The notes under the pieces: model-generated
Told to the model about the DNA's origin: nothing
Databases searched by the model: none
The model's input: the letters and a program-made list of their open reading frames with translations, nothing else
Assembly: GCA_019239785.1 (NCBI GenBank)
Contig: JAFAZM010000408.1
Location: 1-7,764 of the forward strand
Direction: 5' to 3'
Length of the DNA stretch: 7,764 bases
Source of the DNA: Sphingomonadaceae bacterium
GTDB lineage: Bacteria; Pseudomonadota; Alphaproteobacteria; Sphingomonadales; Sphingomonadaceae
Position numbers and translations under genes: made by a program
Shown: one piece after another, positions 1 to 6,337 of the stretch
Numbering within the stretch: the first letter of the stretch is position 1
How the letters are laid out: each line of letters starts with the position of its first letter

Positions 1-1116
1 GCCGAGGGCGCCGCTGGTGGAGGCGAGGGCGCGGCGGTCGCGCGGGCGCTGCTGCTGCTGGCCGGAGAGGGTGCGGCCGTAGAAGCCGAAGCGCAGATCG
101 TCATAGGCGCGCGGCAGCACCGAGGCCATCTGGCTCGCGGTGTGGAAGGCGAGCCAATCCTTCCAGACGTCGAGCGGCTCGCTCCCGACCAGGGCCGAGA
201 GGCCGGCGATCGGCCCCGGATGCCCGGCCATGAACTGCTGCTGGCTGCCGAGCTGCGCGGCGGCGAAATAGGCGTCCCAGTCGATGCCCGGCGCGCGGCG
301 CGCGAAATCGGCGCGGCTCCAGGTCTCCATCTTGGCCGGGTCCTGCGCATCGACGGCGCCGACCTGCGCCCGCGCGATCTTCATCTCCAGGTCGAAGATG
401 CGGGCCGCGCGCGCCTGGGCATCGGGCACGCCCATCAGGCCGAGCATGTCGGCGATATAGGCGCGATAGGCGGTGCGGATGCGCACCATGTCCGGCGCAT
501 CGGAGAGGTAATAGTCGCGGTCCGGCATGCCGAGCCCGCCCTGCAACAGATAGGGGATGGTCGTGTCCGGCGTCTGCAGCCCCTGGCTGACGAACAGGCC
601 GAACAGATTCTCGGTGAAGAAGTTGGTCGCGTTGAACGGATCCACGTCGGCGCGCAGGGTCGCGCCGAGGGCGGTGCTGAGCGCGCGGCGATCCTGGATC
701 GCATTGATCTCCGCCAGCAGCGGCTGCAGCGGCGTCGTGCCGCGCGCGTCGATCCCCGCCATGTCGAGATAGGCGGTGTAATAATCGGCGATCCGGCGCT
801 GGTCCGTGCCGGCCGCGGGATGGCCGCTGAGGGCATCGGCGACGATCGCGCGGTTGCGCTGGTCGATCACGTCGCCGAGATTGATGAAGGAGCCGATCCT
901 GGTGCGGTCGGCCGGCATCGTCGCATGGGCGCGCCAGGCCCCGTTGGCGTAGCGGTCGAAGCTGTCGCCCGGCGCGACGCTGCGGTCGATGCCGGCGACG
1001 TCGACGCCGATCTCGTTATGCGCGGTAGCGGCAGCGGGGCGGGCGTGCCTCGGCGGGGCGGAGGCGGCAGTGGTGGCGATGAGGGCGATCGAGGCGAGCA
1101 GGGCGAAGCGGCGCAT
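1..1116 (-). CDS. M13 family zinc metallopeptidase, N-terminal part (cut by window edge)
   Basis: This reading frame is open from the start codon (complement of 1114-1116) to the left edge, giving 372 residues. It begins MRRFALLASIALIATTAASA, a typical signal peptide with an AxA-type cleavage site near residue 20, so the protein is probably periplasmic or membrane-exposed. The mature part matches the N-terminal domain of M13 (neprilysin/PepO) peptidases: DSFDRYANGAW at 51-61, MPADRTRIGSF at 67-77, a GLGMPDRDYYL block at 194-204, and FYGRTLSGQQQQRPR at 345-359, which normally precedes the catalytic domain. Family members are about 670-700 residues, so roughly half is missing. The zinc-binding HExxH and ExxxD motifs lie outside the window and cannot be checked. 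The family cleaves short peptides. A GGGAT stretch a few bases upstream is a weak ribosome binding site. The gene is divergent from the plus-strand cluster and probably unrelated to it. The family call is firm; activity is inferred. Confidence 0.9.
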   Translation of the reverse strand, partial: MRRFALLASIALIATTAASAPPRHARPAAATAHNEIGVDVAGIDRSVAPGDSFDRYANGAWRAHATMPADRTRIGSFINLGDVIDQRNRAIVADALSGHPAAGTDQRRIADYYTAYLDMAGIDARGTTPLQPLLAEINAIQDRRALSTALGATLRADVDPFNATNFFTENLFGLFVSQGLQTPDTTIPYLLQGGLGMPDRDYYLSDAPDMVRIRTAYRAYIADMLGLMGVPDAQARAARIFDLEMKIARAQVGAVDAQDPAKMETWSRADFARRAPGIDWDAYFAAAQLGSQQQFMAGHPGPIAGLSALVGSEPLDVWKDWLAFHTASQMASVLPRAYDDLRFGFYGRTLSGQQQQRPRDRRALASTSGALG

Positions 1117-1257
1117 ATGCGATCCCGAGCTGTTATGGTGGAATAGGACAGGCCTTAGGCGCTCGCCTGCGCAAAGCCTAGTCCCCGTTCGACCGCGGCC
1201 CACTTCCCATCGACGGGCGACGCGGCTAGGCCGACCGGGAAAGGCGAAGGAGGCCGG
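1117..1257. promoter_or_regulatory. Divergent intergenic region with strong RBS for the 87-residue gene
   Basis: These 141 bases separate the two divergent genes, so promoters for both the peptidase and the plus-strand cluster would be expected here. I see no convincing -35/-10 pair in either direction; CATAAC on the minus strand (complement near 1133-1138) resembles a -10 but has no -35 at proper spacing. The one clear signal is AAGGAGG at 1247-1253, four bases before the ATG at 1258, an almost perfect Shine-Dalgarno sequence that fixes that start. A short inverted pair, TAGGC/GCCTA, occurs near 1156-1180 but is too small to interpret. The promoter role is inferred from gene orientation only. 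Confidence 0.4.
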
Positions 1258-1521
1258 ATGAGCCACGCTCTGGTGAATGTGCTGCAATGGTATGGCGCGA
1301 TCGCCGGCACGATCGCCGCCCTGATCGTGAGCCTCGATCTCGGCCGCAAGCCGACCGGCTACGGCTTCGTGATCTTCGTCACCTCCTCGATCGCCTTGGT
1401 CGCCTGGGGCTTCTTCAGCCAGAAAGGTATAGCGATCGGCGCGCAGAACGTGATCCTATTCGTGATCAACCTGCTTGGCGTCTATCGCTACCTGATCCGC
1501 AAGAAACCGGTGCACGCATGA
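1258..1521 (+). CDS. Small three-helix inner-membrane protein, unknown function
   Basis: This 87-residue protein is almost entirely hydrophobic, with three predicted membrane segments at roughly residues 9-25, 34-54 and 59-80. They are linked by a short basic loop (DLGRKPTGYG, 27-36) and a loop with SQKG (54-57), and followed by a basic tail RKKPVHA. By the positive-inside rule the C-terminal tail is probably cytoplasmic. The third helix, with QNVILFVINLLGVYRYL (63-79), resembles a group of small membrane proteins whose helices recall half of a PnuC-type transporter; I recognise the pattern but not a function. The start is well supported by AAGGAGG four bases upstream. It lies 126 bases before liuB, with an inverted repeat between, so co-transcription is possible but not shown. 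No catalytic or metal-binding residues are evident. Confidence 0.8.
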   Translation: MSHALVNVLQWYGAIAGTIAALIVSLDLGRKPTGYGFVIFVTSSIALVAWGFFSQKGIAIGAQNVILFVINLLGVYRYLIRKKPVHA

Positions 1522-1542
1522 TGCATGGCGTTTCCACCCGTA

Positions 1543-1630
1543 CCGTTCGCCCTGAGCCTGTCGAAGGGCTTTCCTTCCTTTTCTACGGCCGCAAGAAAGA
1601 GGAGGGCTTCGACAAGCTCAGCCCGAACGG
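1543..1630. repeat. Interspersed palindromic repeat, family A (imperfect inverted repeat before liuB)
   Basis: The left arm starts CCGTTCGCCCTGAGCCTGTC at 1543 and the right arm ends GACAAGCTCAGCCCGAACGG at 1630. The reverse complement of the right arm matches about 20 of the first 24 bases of the left arm. The centre (about 1568-1605) is pyrimidine-rich on the left (CTTTCCTTCCTTTTCT) and purine-rich on the right (AAGAAAGAGGAGGG), so it can extend the hairpin around ACGGCCGC. This is a REP-like element of a type I know as scattered through sphingomonad genomes. Its translations (FALSLSKG, RPEPVEG, FDKLSPNG) are a common annotation artefact. It lies in the gap upstream of liuB and ends 17 bases before the liuB start. 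Confidence 0.85.
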
Positions 1631-1647
1631 TTGGGGGAGATGAGAGC

Positions 1648-3243
1648 GTGACTGTCCTCACCTCGAAGCTCGACGAAAATGGCGAGGTCTTCCGCGCTTA
1701 TGCCGCGCACAATCGCGGCCTCGCCGAGGAGCTGCGCAGCCGCGTCGCCGCGGCCGCGCTCGGCGGCACCGAGGCGCATCGCCAGCGCCATGTCTCCCGC
1801 GGCAAATTGCTCCCGCGCGACCGCGTCGGCCGCCTGCTCGATCCCGGCTCGCCCTTCCTGGAGATCGGCCAGCTCGCCGCCTGCGACATGTACAAGGGGG
1901 AGGTGCCGGGCGCCGGCGTGATCGCCGGCATCGGCCGCGTCTCCGGCCGCGAGACGATGATCGTCTGCAACGACGCCACGGTGAAGGGCGGCACCTATTA
2001 TCCGATGACGGTGAAGAAGCATCTGCGCGCGCAGGAGATCGCGCTGCAGAACAGGCTGCCGTCGGTCTATCTGGTCGACAGCGGCGGCGCGAACCTGCCG
2101 CACCAGGCCGAGGTCTTCCCGGACCGCGAGCATTTCGGCCGCATCTTCTACAACCAGGCGCAGATGTCGGCGGAAGGGCTCGCCCAGATCGCCTGCGTGA
2201 TGGGAAGCTGCACCGCCGGCGGCGCCTATGTCCCGGCGATGAGCGACGAGACGGTGATCGTCCGCAACCAGGGGACGATCTTCCTGGGCGGCCCGCCTCT
2301 GGTGAAGGCCGCGACCGGGGAGGTGATCAGCGCCGAGGATCTCGGCGGCGGCGACCTCCATGCCCGCAAGTCCGGCGTCGTCGACCATCTCGCCGAGAAT
2401 GACGAGCATGCGCTCACCATCGTCCGCGACATCGTCGCGCGGCTCAATACGGTGAAGGAGGTCGATATCGATCTCGCGGATCCGGTCCCGCCGAAGCTCG
2501 ATCCGGAAGGGCTGTACGGCGTCATCCCGGACGACGTGCGGACCCCCTATGACGTGCACGAGGTGATCGCGCGGATCGTCGACGGGTCCGAATTCCACGA
2601 ATTCAAATCGCTCTACGGATCGACCCTGGTCTGCGGCTTCGCGCGCATCTGGGGCATCCCGGTCGCGATCCTCGCCAATAACGGCATCCTCTTCTCCGAA
2701 AGCGCGCTGAAGGGCGCCCATTTCATCGAGCTCGCCTGCCAGCGCCGCACGCCGTTGCTGTTCCTGCAGAACATCTCCGGCTTCATGGTCGGCGGCAAAT
2801 ATGAGGCGGAAGGGATCGCCAGGAACGGCGCGAAGCTGGTGACCGCGGTCGCCACCGCCCAGGTGCCGAAGATCACCCTGCTGATCGGCGGCAGCTTCGG
2901 CGCCGGCAATTACGGCATGTGCGGCCGCGCCTACTCCCCGCGCTTCCTGTTCACCTGGCCGAACAGCCGGATCAGCGTGATGGGCGGCGAGCAGGCGGCA
3001 AGCGTGCTCGCCACCGTCCACAAGGACGCGGAAAGCTGGAGCGCCGAGGAGGCGGAAGCCTTCAAGGCGCCGATCCGCCAGCGCTACGAGGATGAAGGCA
3101 ATCCCTATCACGCCACCGCGCGGCTGTGGGACGATGGCATCGTCGATCCGGTCCAGACTCGGGACGTGCTCGGGCTCGCTTTCTCCGCAACCTTGAACGC
3201 GCCGATCCCGGAACGGGCGAAGTTCGGCGTGTTCAGGATGTGA
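1648..3243 (+). CDS. liuB: Methylcrotonyl-CoA carboxylase, carboxyltransferase (beta) subunit
   Basis: This 531-residue subunit transfers the carboxyl group from carboxybiotin to 3-methylcrotonyl-CoA, giving 3-methylglutaconyl-CoA in leucine/isovalerate breakdown. It works in the cytoplasm with the LiuD subunit encoded downstream. Motifs closely follow the MCC beta family: NLPHQAEVFPDREHFGRIFY (149-168), VMGSCTAGGAYVPAM (184-198), GTIFLGGPPLVKAATGE (209-225), DLHARKSGVVDH (236-247), and in the second crotonase-fold half LLFLQNISGFMVGG (370-383), GGSFGAGNYGMCGRAYSPRF (414-433) and SVMGGEQAASVLAT (443-456). The PPLVKAATGE block separates it from propionyl-CoA carboxylases. I chose GTG 1648, giving TVLTSKLDENGEVFRAY, because the in-frame ATG at 1525 would add 41 residues that merely translate repeat A. 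GGGGGAGA at 1633-1640 serves as the RBS. Geranyl-CoA carboxylase is a less likely alternative. Length is normal and no key motif is missing. Confidence 0.94.
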   Translation: MTVLTSKLDENGEVFRAYAAHNRGLAEELRSRVAAAALGGTEAHRQRHVSRGKLLPRDRVGRLLDPGSPFLEIGQLAACDMYKGEVPGAGVIAGIGRVSGRETMIVCNDATVKGGTYYPMTVKKHLRAQEIALQNRLPSVYLVDSGGANLPHQAEVFPDREHFGRIFYNQAQMSAEGLAQIACVMGSCTAGGAYVPAMSDETVIVRNQGTIFLGGPPLVKAATGEVISAEDLGGGDLHARKSGVVDHLAENDEHALTIVRDIVARLNTVKEVDIDLADPVPPKLDPEGLYGVIPDDVRTPYDVHEVIARIVDGSEFHEFKSLYGSTLVCGFARIWGIPVAILANNGILFSESALKGAHFIELACQRRTPLLFLQNISGFMVGGKYEAEGIARNGAKLVTAVATAQVPKITLLIGGSFGAGNYGMCGRAYSPRFLFTWPNSRISVMGGEQAASVLATVHKDAESWSAEEAEAFKAPIRQRYEDEGNPYHATARLWDDGIVDPVQTRDVLGLAFSATLNAPIPERAKFGVFRM

Positions 3244-3265
3244 TGGTGGGTGCGAGCTCGCCTCA

Positions 3266-3397
3266 AAATCCTCCCCGGAACGGGGAGGGGGACCAGCCGG
3301 CAAAGCCGGCTGGTGGAGGGGCCGAGCGCCCGTCACAGATCCCCCGACCCCTCCATCAGCGCTCCGCGCCGCCACCTCCCCGTTCCGGGGAGGATTT
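3266..3397. repeat. Compound palindromic repeat, family B (perfect 23-bp inverted arms)
   Basis: Two 23-base arms, 3266-3288 (AAATCCTCCCCGGAACGGGG followed by AGG) and 3375-3397, are exact reverse complements. Each arm is itself a small hairpin (CCTCCCC, five-base loop, GGGGAGG). Between them are two more perfect stems: ACCAGCCGGC/GCCGGCTGGT (3292-3301 and 3305-3314, AAA loop) and TGGAGGGG/CCCCTCCA (3314-3321 and 3348-3355, sharing one base with the previous stem). The whole unit could fold as a branched structure in RNA or as a cruciform in DNA. Its chance translation NPPRNGE is another artefact I associate with alphaproteobacterial repeats. It fills almost all of the gap between liuB (stop 3243) and the next gene (start 3401). 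No transposase is present. Confidence 0.9.
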
Positions 3398-3400
3398 CGG
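3375..3400 (+). promoter_or_regulatory. Repeat-derived Shine-Dalgarno within a hairpin, for the gene at 3401
   Basis: The right arm of repeat B contains GGGGAGG at 3387-3393, seven bases before the ATG at 3401, which is a strong Shine-Dalgarno sequence. The same bases pair perfectly with CCTCCCC at 3375-3381 across the loop GTTCC. The site is therefore both supplied by the repeat and potentially hidden by it. The alternative long pairing with the left arm (3266-3288) would also cover it. Any effect on translation is inferred. Confidence 0.5.
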
Positions 3401-3823
3401 ATGAGACGCGTCCTGCTCATCTCGGCTGTGCTGGGGCTCTGGCTTTCGGCCGGGCTCGGCGCCCGGCCCGCACCGGCGCCTTTGCTCCGTCCGCTCAGCG
3501 ACAGCGACCAGATGGCGACCCGAGAGAGCGGCTGCGAGCTCGCCTTCAATGTCCGGCGCAGCACCTTGGTCTACGCGGTCGGCCACGACTTCATGCTGCG
3601 CACTCGCGCCGGGCGCGCCGTTTGCCGGATCAGCGATGCCGAGTTCAGTGCTTTGTCGGAAGGCGGCAGCCGAAGCTGCGGGGGCGTGCGCGTGACCATC
3701 CGCCGCACCGGCCGGACGATCGGCAACGAGGCAAGCGACAGCGCCAGCAGTCCCGCGATGCTGACGGTCACAGGTGGCGGCCGGACCTGGACCGTTCGGG
3801 GCTATTGGGGGACGGCGTGCTGA
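3401..3823 (+). CDS. Secreted small protein with four cysteines, unknown function
   Basis: This 140-residue protein starts with a classical signal peptide (MRRVLLISAVLGLWLSAGLG, then ARPAPAP), with probable cleavage near residue 21, so it is expected in the periplasm or outside the cell. There is no lipobox cysteine. The mature part has four cysteines at 45, 75, 93 and 140, the last being the final residue, enough for two disulfides. It has a polar, partly beta-like composition (GGVRVTIRRTGRTIG at 94-108; MLTVTGGGRTWTVRGYW at 120-136). I do not recognise the family. Its start is supported by GGGGAGG seven bases upstream, within repeat B. It sits between the two subunit genes of one cytoplasmic enzyme, 67 bases before liuD, so it is presumably co-transcribed with them although its location in the cell differs. 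A role in leucine metabolism cannot be deduced. Confidence 0.75.
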   Translation: MRRVLLISAVLGLWLSAGLGARPAPAPLLRPLSDSDQMATRESGCELAFNVRRSTLVYAVGHDFMLRTRAGRAVCRISDAEFSALSEGGSRSCGGVRVTIRRTGRTIGNEASDSASSPAMLTVTGGGRTWTVRGYWGTAC

Positions 3824-3894
3824 TGTCCGCGCCCCATCCCTCGAATTCGCCCGCGCGGCCGCGCCGCCAAGCCATTCATGAGGATCGCCTGTGA
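3823..3894 (+). CDS. Possible 23-residue coupling ORF between the secreted protein gene and liuD
   Basis: An ATG at 3823-3825 overlaps the preceding stop (TGATG) and opens a 23-codon frame, MSAPHPSNSPARPRRQAIHE followed by DRL. Its TGA at 3892-3894 overlaps the liuD GTG start (GTGA at 3891-3894). Such end-to-end overlaps are typical of translational coupling. GGGGGA at 3807-3812 is a possible but distant ribosome binding site. The peptide is basic and proline-rich and matches nothing I know. In GC-rich DNA a 23-codon open frame is easily due to chance, so confidence is low. Confidence 0.17.
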   Translation: MSAPHPSNSPARPRRQAIHEDRL

Positions 3895-5762
3895 TCGCCT
3901 CGCTGCTCATCGCGAATCGCGGCGAGATCGCCTGCCGGATCATCCGCACCGCGCGGCGGCTCGGCATCCGCACGATCGCGGTCTATTCCGATGCGGACGC
4001 CAAGGCGCTGCATGTGCGGCAGGCGGACGAGGCGGTGCATATCGGGCCTTCGCCGGCGCGGGAATCCTATCTGGTCGGCGAGAAGATCATCGCCGCGGCG
4101 AAGGCGACCGGGGCGGAGGCGATCCATCCGGGCTACGGCTTCCTTTCCGAAAATGCGGACTTCGCACAGGCGGTGATCGACGCCGGCCTGATCTGGGTCG
4201 GGCCGAAGCCGGACTCGATCCGGGCAATGGGCCTCAAGGACGCCGCCAAGAAACTGATGGACGCGGCCGGCGTGCCGACCACGCCCGGCTATCTCGGCGA
4301 GGACCAGGACCCGGCGCGGCTCCAGGCCGAGGCGGACGCGATCGGATATCCGGTGCTGATCAAGGCGGTTGCCGGCGGCGGCGGCAAGGGCATGCGGCGC
4401 GTCAACGCGACGGCCGAGTTCCAGGAGATGCTGCTCTCCTGCAAGCGCGAGGCCGCCGCCTCATTTGGCGACGATCGGGTGCTGATCGAGAAATATATCG
4501 AGCGGCCGCGCCATATCGAGGTGCAGGTGTTCGGCGACACCCACGGCAATGTCGTGCATCTGTTCGAGCGCGACTGCTCGCTCCAGCGCCGCCACCAGAA
4601 GGTGATCGAGGAAGCGCCGGCACCCGGCATGGACGAAGCGACGCGCGAAGCGGTCTGCGCCGCAGCGGTGAAGGCGGCCAAGGCGGTCGATTATGTCGGG
4701 GCGGGCACGATCGAGTTCATCGCCGACGCCTCGGAAGGGCTCCGCGCCGACCGCATCTGGTTCATGGAGATGAACACCCGCCTCCAGGTCGAGCATCCGG
4801 TGACGGAGGAGATCACCGGGCAGGATCTGGTCGAGTGGCAGCTGCGCGTCGCGAGCGGAGAAACGTTGCCGAAGCGGCAGGACGAGCTGAAGATCGATGG
4901 CTGGGCAATGGAAGCGCGGCTCTATGCCGAGGATCCGATGAAGGGGTTTTTGCCGTCGACCGGCGACCTCGCAGGCCTTCGCTTTCCCGGAGACGCGCGT
5001 ATCGAGACGGGCTTCGAGGAAGGCGACCGGGTTTCGCCTTACTATGATCCCATGCTCGCGAAGGTCATTTGTGCGGATGACGACCGCGACAGGGCCCGTT
5101 TGAGGCTTGCTGGCGCGATCGAGCATTTGGCTGTGTGGCCCGTCGCAACTAACGCCGCCTTCCTCTTGCGGGCACTCATGCATCCCACCTTTGCACATGG
5201 GGAAGTGACCACGGCCTTTCTGGCCAGCAATCTCGATGACCTCACAGCGCCCGTCGCGCCGGATTCGCGCACGCTTGAAGGTGCCGCCATGTCGCTTGTC
5301 GGTGCTTCGCTTCGCGATGAAGTCGGGCCTTGGAATTCCGCCTTTGGCTTCCGGCTGAATCGGGAGCCCGACCGAGAAATCCTCTTAGAGCTGAATGGCG
5401 TTCCCTATGAGGCCCGACTTCCCGTTGATGCTGAAATCATAAGGCTGCGCGATCCGGGGGCCGTTTCTCTCCACGGGCAGACTTTTCGCATCTCGCTGCC
5501 GAAAGCGGGTGGAGATTCCGGCGGCCCTGCGAGTGACGGCGCGATCATCTCCCCAATGCCCGGCAAGCTGATCGCGGTCGAAGTGCGGCAGGGCGACACG
5601 GTGGCCAAGGGACAGAAGCTGCTGACCCTGGAAGCGATGAAGATGGAGCATAGCCTCGCCGCGCCGTTCGATGGCATCGTCGCCGAGCTGAACGCAAGCG
5701 AGGGCGCGCAGGTCAGCGAAGGGGCATTGCTGGCGCGGATCGAGAATGGGGATGGGGCATGA
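3891..5762 (+). CDS. liuD: Methylcrotonyl-CoA carboxylase, biotin carboxylase/biotin carrier (alpha) subunit
   Basis: This 623-residue subunit carboxylates its own biotin with ATP and bicarbonate and presents it to LiuB. The N-terminal biotin carboxylase domain starts LLIANRGEIACRIIRTARRL (5-24) and has HPGYGFLSEN (79-88). The ATP-grasp part carries the glycine loop GGGGKGM (162-168), EKYIERPRHIEVQVFGD (200-216), GTIEF (272-276) and EMNTRLQVEHPVTE (293-306), which includes the metal and biotin ligands E275, E293, N295, R297 and E301 by analogy with E. coli AccC. The C-terminal carboxylase lobe runs to about 445. A variable linking domain follows (about 450-545), then a biotinyl domain from about 550 with EAMKMEH (581-587), so K584 is the biotinylated lysine. 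The GTG start has GAGG at 3880-3883, seven bases upstream. Length and domain order suit MCC alpha; without the partner, acetyl- or propionyl-CoA carboxylase alpha would be hard to exclude. Codon use shifts abruptly around residues 381-548 (see findings). Confidence 0.93.
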   Translation: MIASLLIANRGEIACRIIRTARRLGIRTIAVYSDADAKALHVRQADEAVHIGPSPARESYLVGEKIIAAAKATGAEAIHPGYGFLSENADFAQAVIDAGLIWVGPKPDSIRAMGLKDAAKKLMDAAGVPTTPGYLGEDQDPARLQAEADAIGYPVLIKAVAGGGGKGMRRVNATAEFQEMLLSCKREAAASFGDDRVLIEKYIERPRHIEVQVFGDTHGNVVHLFERDCSLQRRHQKVIEEAPAPGMDEATREAVCAAAVKAAKAVDYVGAGTIEFIADASEGLRADRIWFMEMNTRLQVEHPVTEEITGQDLVEWQLRVASGETLPKRQDELKIDGWAMEARLYAEDPMKGFLPSTGDLAGLRFPGDARIETGFEEGDRVSPYYDPMLAKVICADDDRDRARLRLAGAIEHLAVWPVATNAAFLLRALMHPTFAHGEVTTAFLASNLDDLTAPVAPDSRTLEGAAMSLVGASLRDEVGPWNSAFGFRLNREPDREILLELNGVPYEARLPVDAEIIRLRDPGAVSLHGQTFRISLPKAGGDSGGPASDGAIISPMPGKLIAVEVRQGDTVAKGQKLLTLEAMKMEHSLAAPFDGIVAELNASEGAQVSEGALLARIENGDGA

Positions 5763-5769
5763 ACATATT

Positions 5770-5851
5770 CGTCATCCCGGCGAAGGCCGGGATCTCAGCT
5801 CGGAACGTCACGGCCCTTCTCCATGAGATCCCGGCCTTCGCCGGGGTGACG
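5770..5851. repeat. Palindromic repeat, family C (28-bp inverted arms)
   Basis: The left arm 5770-5797 (CGTCATCCCGGCGAAGGCCG then GGATCTCA) and the right arm 5824-5851 are reverse complements at 27 of 28 positions. The single mismatch, T5775 against G, would be a G-U pair in RNA. The loop is 26 bases. This is an alphaproteobacterial interspersed repeat type whose chance translation on the minus strand reads VTPAKAGIS and EIPAFAGMT. It occupies most of the gap between liuD (stop 5762) and the MaoC gene (start 5866). There is no T tract after the right arm, so it does not look like an intrinsic terminator. Confidence 0.9.
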
Positions 5852-5865
5852 CGGAGGCGCTGATC

Positions 5866-6318
5866 ATGCCCGGCCGCTATTACGAGCAATGGACCCTTGG
5901 CGACCGGATTCGGCACCAGCCGCACCGGACCGTCACCGAGACCGACAACCTGCTGATCTCCGCGCTCACCCACAATCCGCAGCCGCTCCATCTCGACGAG
6001 ACCTATGCGGAGGCGACCGAGTTCGGTCGGATCGTCGTCAACGGCACCTTCACCTTCGCCTTGCTGGTCGGCCTCTCGGTCGGCGACACGACGCTCGGCA
6101 CGCTCGTCGCCAATCTCGGCTACGACAAGGTGCGGATGCCCAAGCCCGTCTTCATCGGAGACACGCTCCGCGCGGAAACCGAAGTGGTTGGGCTCAAGGA
6201 CAGCAATTCCCGGCCCGAGGCCGGCATCGTCACCTTCGAGCACCGCATGTACAACGAGCGCGACGAATTGGTCTGCGTGATGGAGCGCACCGCCCTTATG
6301 CAGCGGCGGCCGGCATGA
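5866..6318 (+). CDS. MaoC-family hot-dog-fold enoyl-CoA hydratase
   Basis: This 150-residue protein is a single-hot-dog MaoC-type hydratase, a family that adds water to enoyl-CoA thioesters (or removes it from hydroxyacyl-CoAs) in the cytoplasm. The signature region is residues 34-60: LTHNPQPLHLDETYAEATEF, then GRIVVNG, with the expected active-site histidine at H42. The C-terminal half has the usual strand pattern PKPVFIGDTLRAETEVVGLK (92-111). In classical (R)-hydratases such as PhaJ the motif is D-x-N-P-x-H; here the Asp position is N37 (N-P-Q-P-L-H). I associate an N-x-Q-P-L-H form with itaconyl-/mesaconyl-CoA hydratase-like members, from memory. The ATG has GGAGG at 5853-5857, eight bases upstream and just beyond repeat C. 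It lies between liuD and a CoA-ester lyase gene, which suggests a branched C5/C6 acyl-CoA substrate. Exact substrate and direction are inferred. Confidence 0.85.
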   Translation: MPGRYYEQWTLGDRIRHQPHRTVTETDNLLISALTHNPQPLHLDETYAEATEFGRIVVNGTFTFALLVGLSVGDTTLGTLVANLGYDKVRMPKPVFIGDTLRAETEVVGLKDSNSRPEAGIVTFEHRMYNERDELVCVMERTALMQRRPA

Positions 6319-6337
6319 GGGGGCGTGTCGTCTTCAG

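Noticed and set aside
142..1146. 334-codon open frame on the plus strand opposite the M13 peptidase
   Set aside because: Its product is a low-complexity Arg/Gly/Ala/Asp-rich string with no family motifs, while the minus strand encodes a clear M13 protein with a signal peptide. It is a GC-rich shadow frame.
3266..3397. Repeat B as an insertion sequence or MITE with target-site duplication
   Set aside because: Only 132 bases, no transposase, and no clear direct duplication at its ends. The REP-like compound palindrome reading fits better.
1618..3564. 648-codon open frame on the minus strand across liuB
   Set aside because: It lies opposite the well-matched liuB gene, contains translated repeat B (NPPRNGE) and has shadow-frame composition.
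3878..5047. 389-codon plus-strand frame overlapping liuD
   Set aside because: It is out of frame with the biotin carboxylase, is Arg/Gly-rich and has no recognisable domain.
5770..5851. Repeat C as an intrinsic terminator after liuD
   Set aside because: The stem is strong, but GCGGAGG follows rather than a T tract, and a co-directional gene starts 14 bases later. A dispersed repeat is the simpler explanation.
5713..6243. 176-codon minus-strand frame over the MaoC gene
   Set aside because: It includes the repeat C translation (VTPAKAGIS, EIPAFAGMT) and lies antisense to a convincing hydratase.
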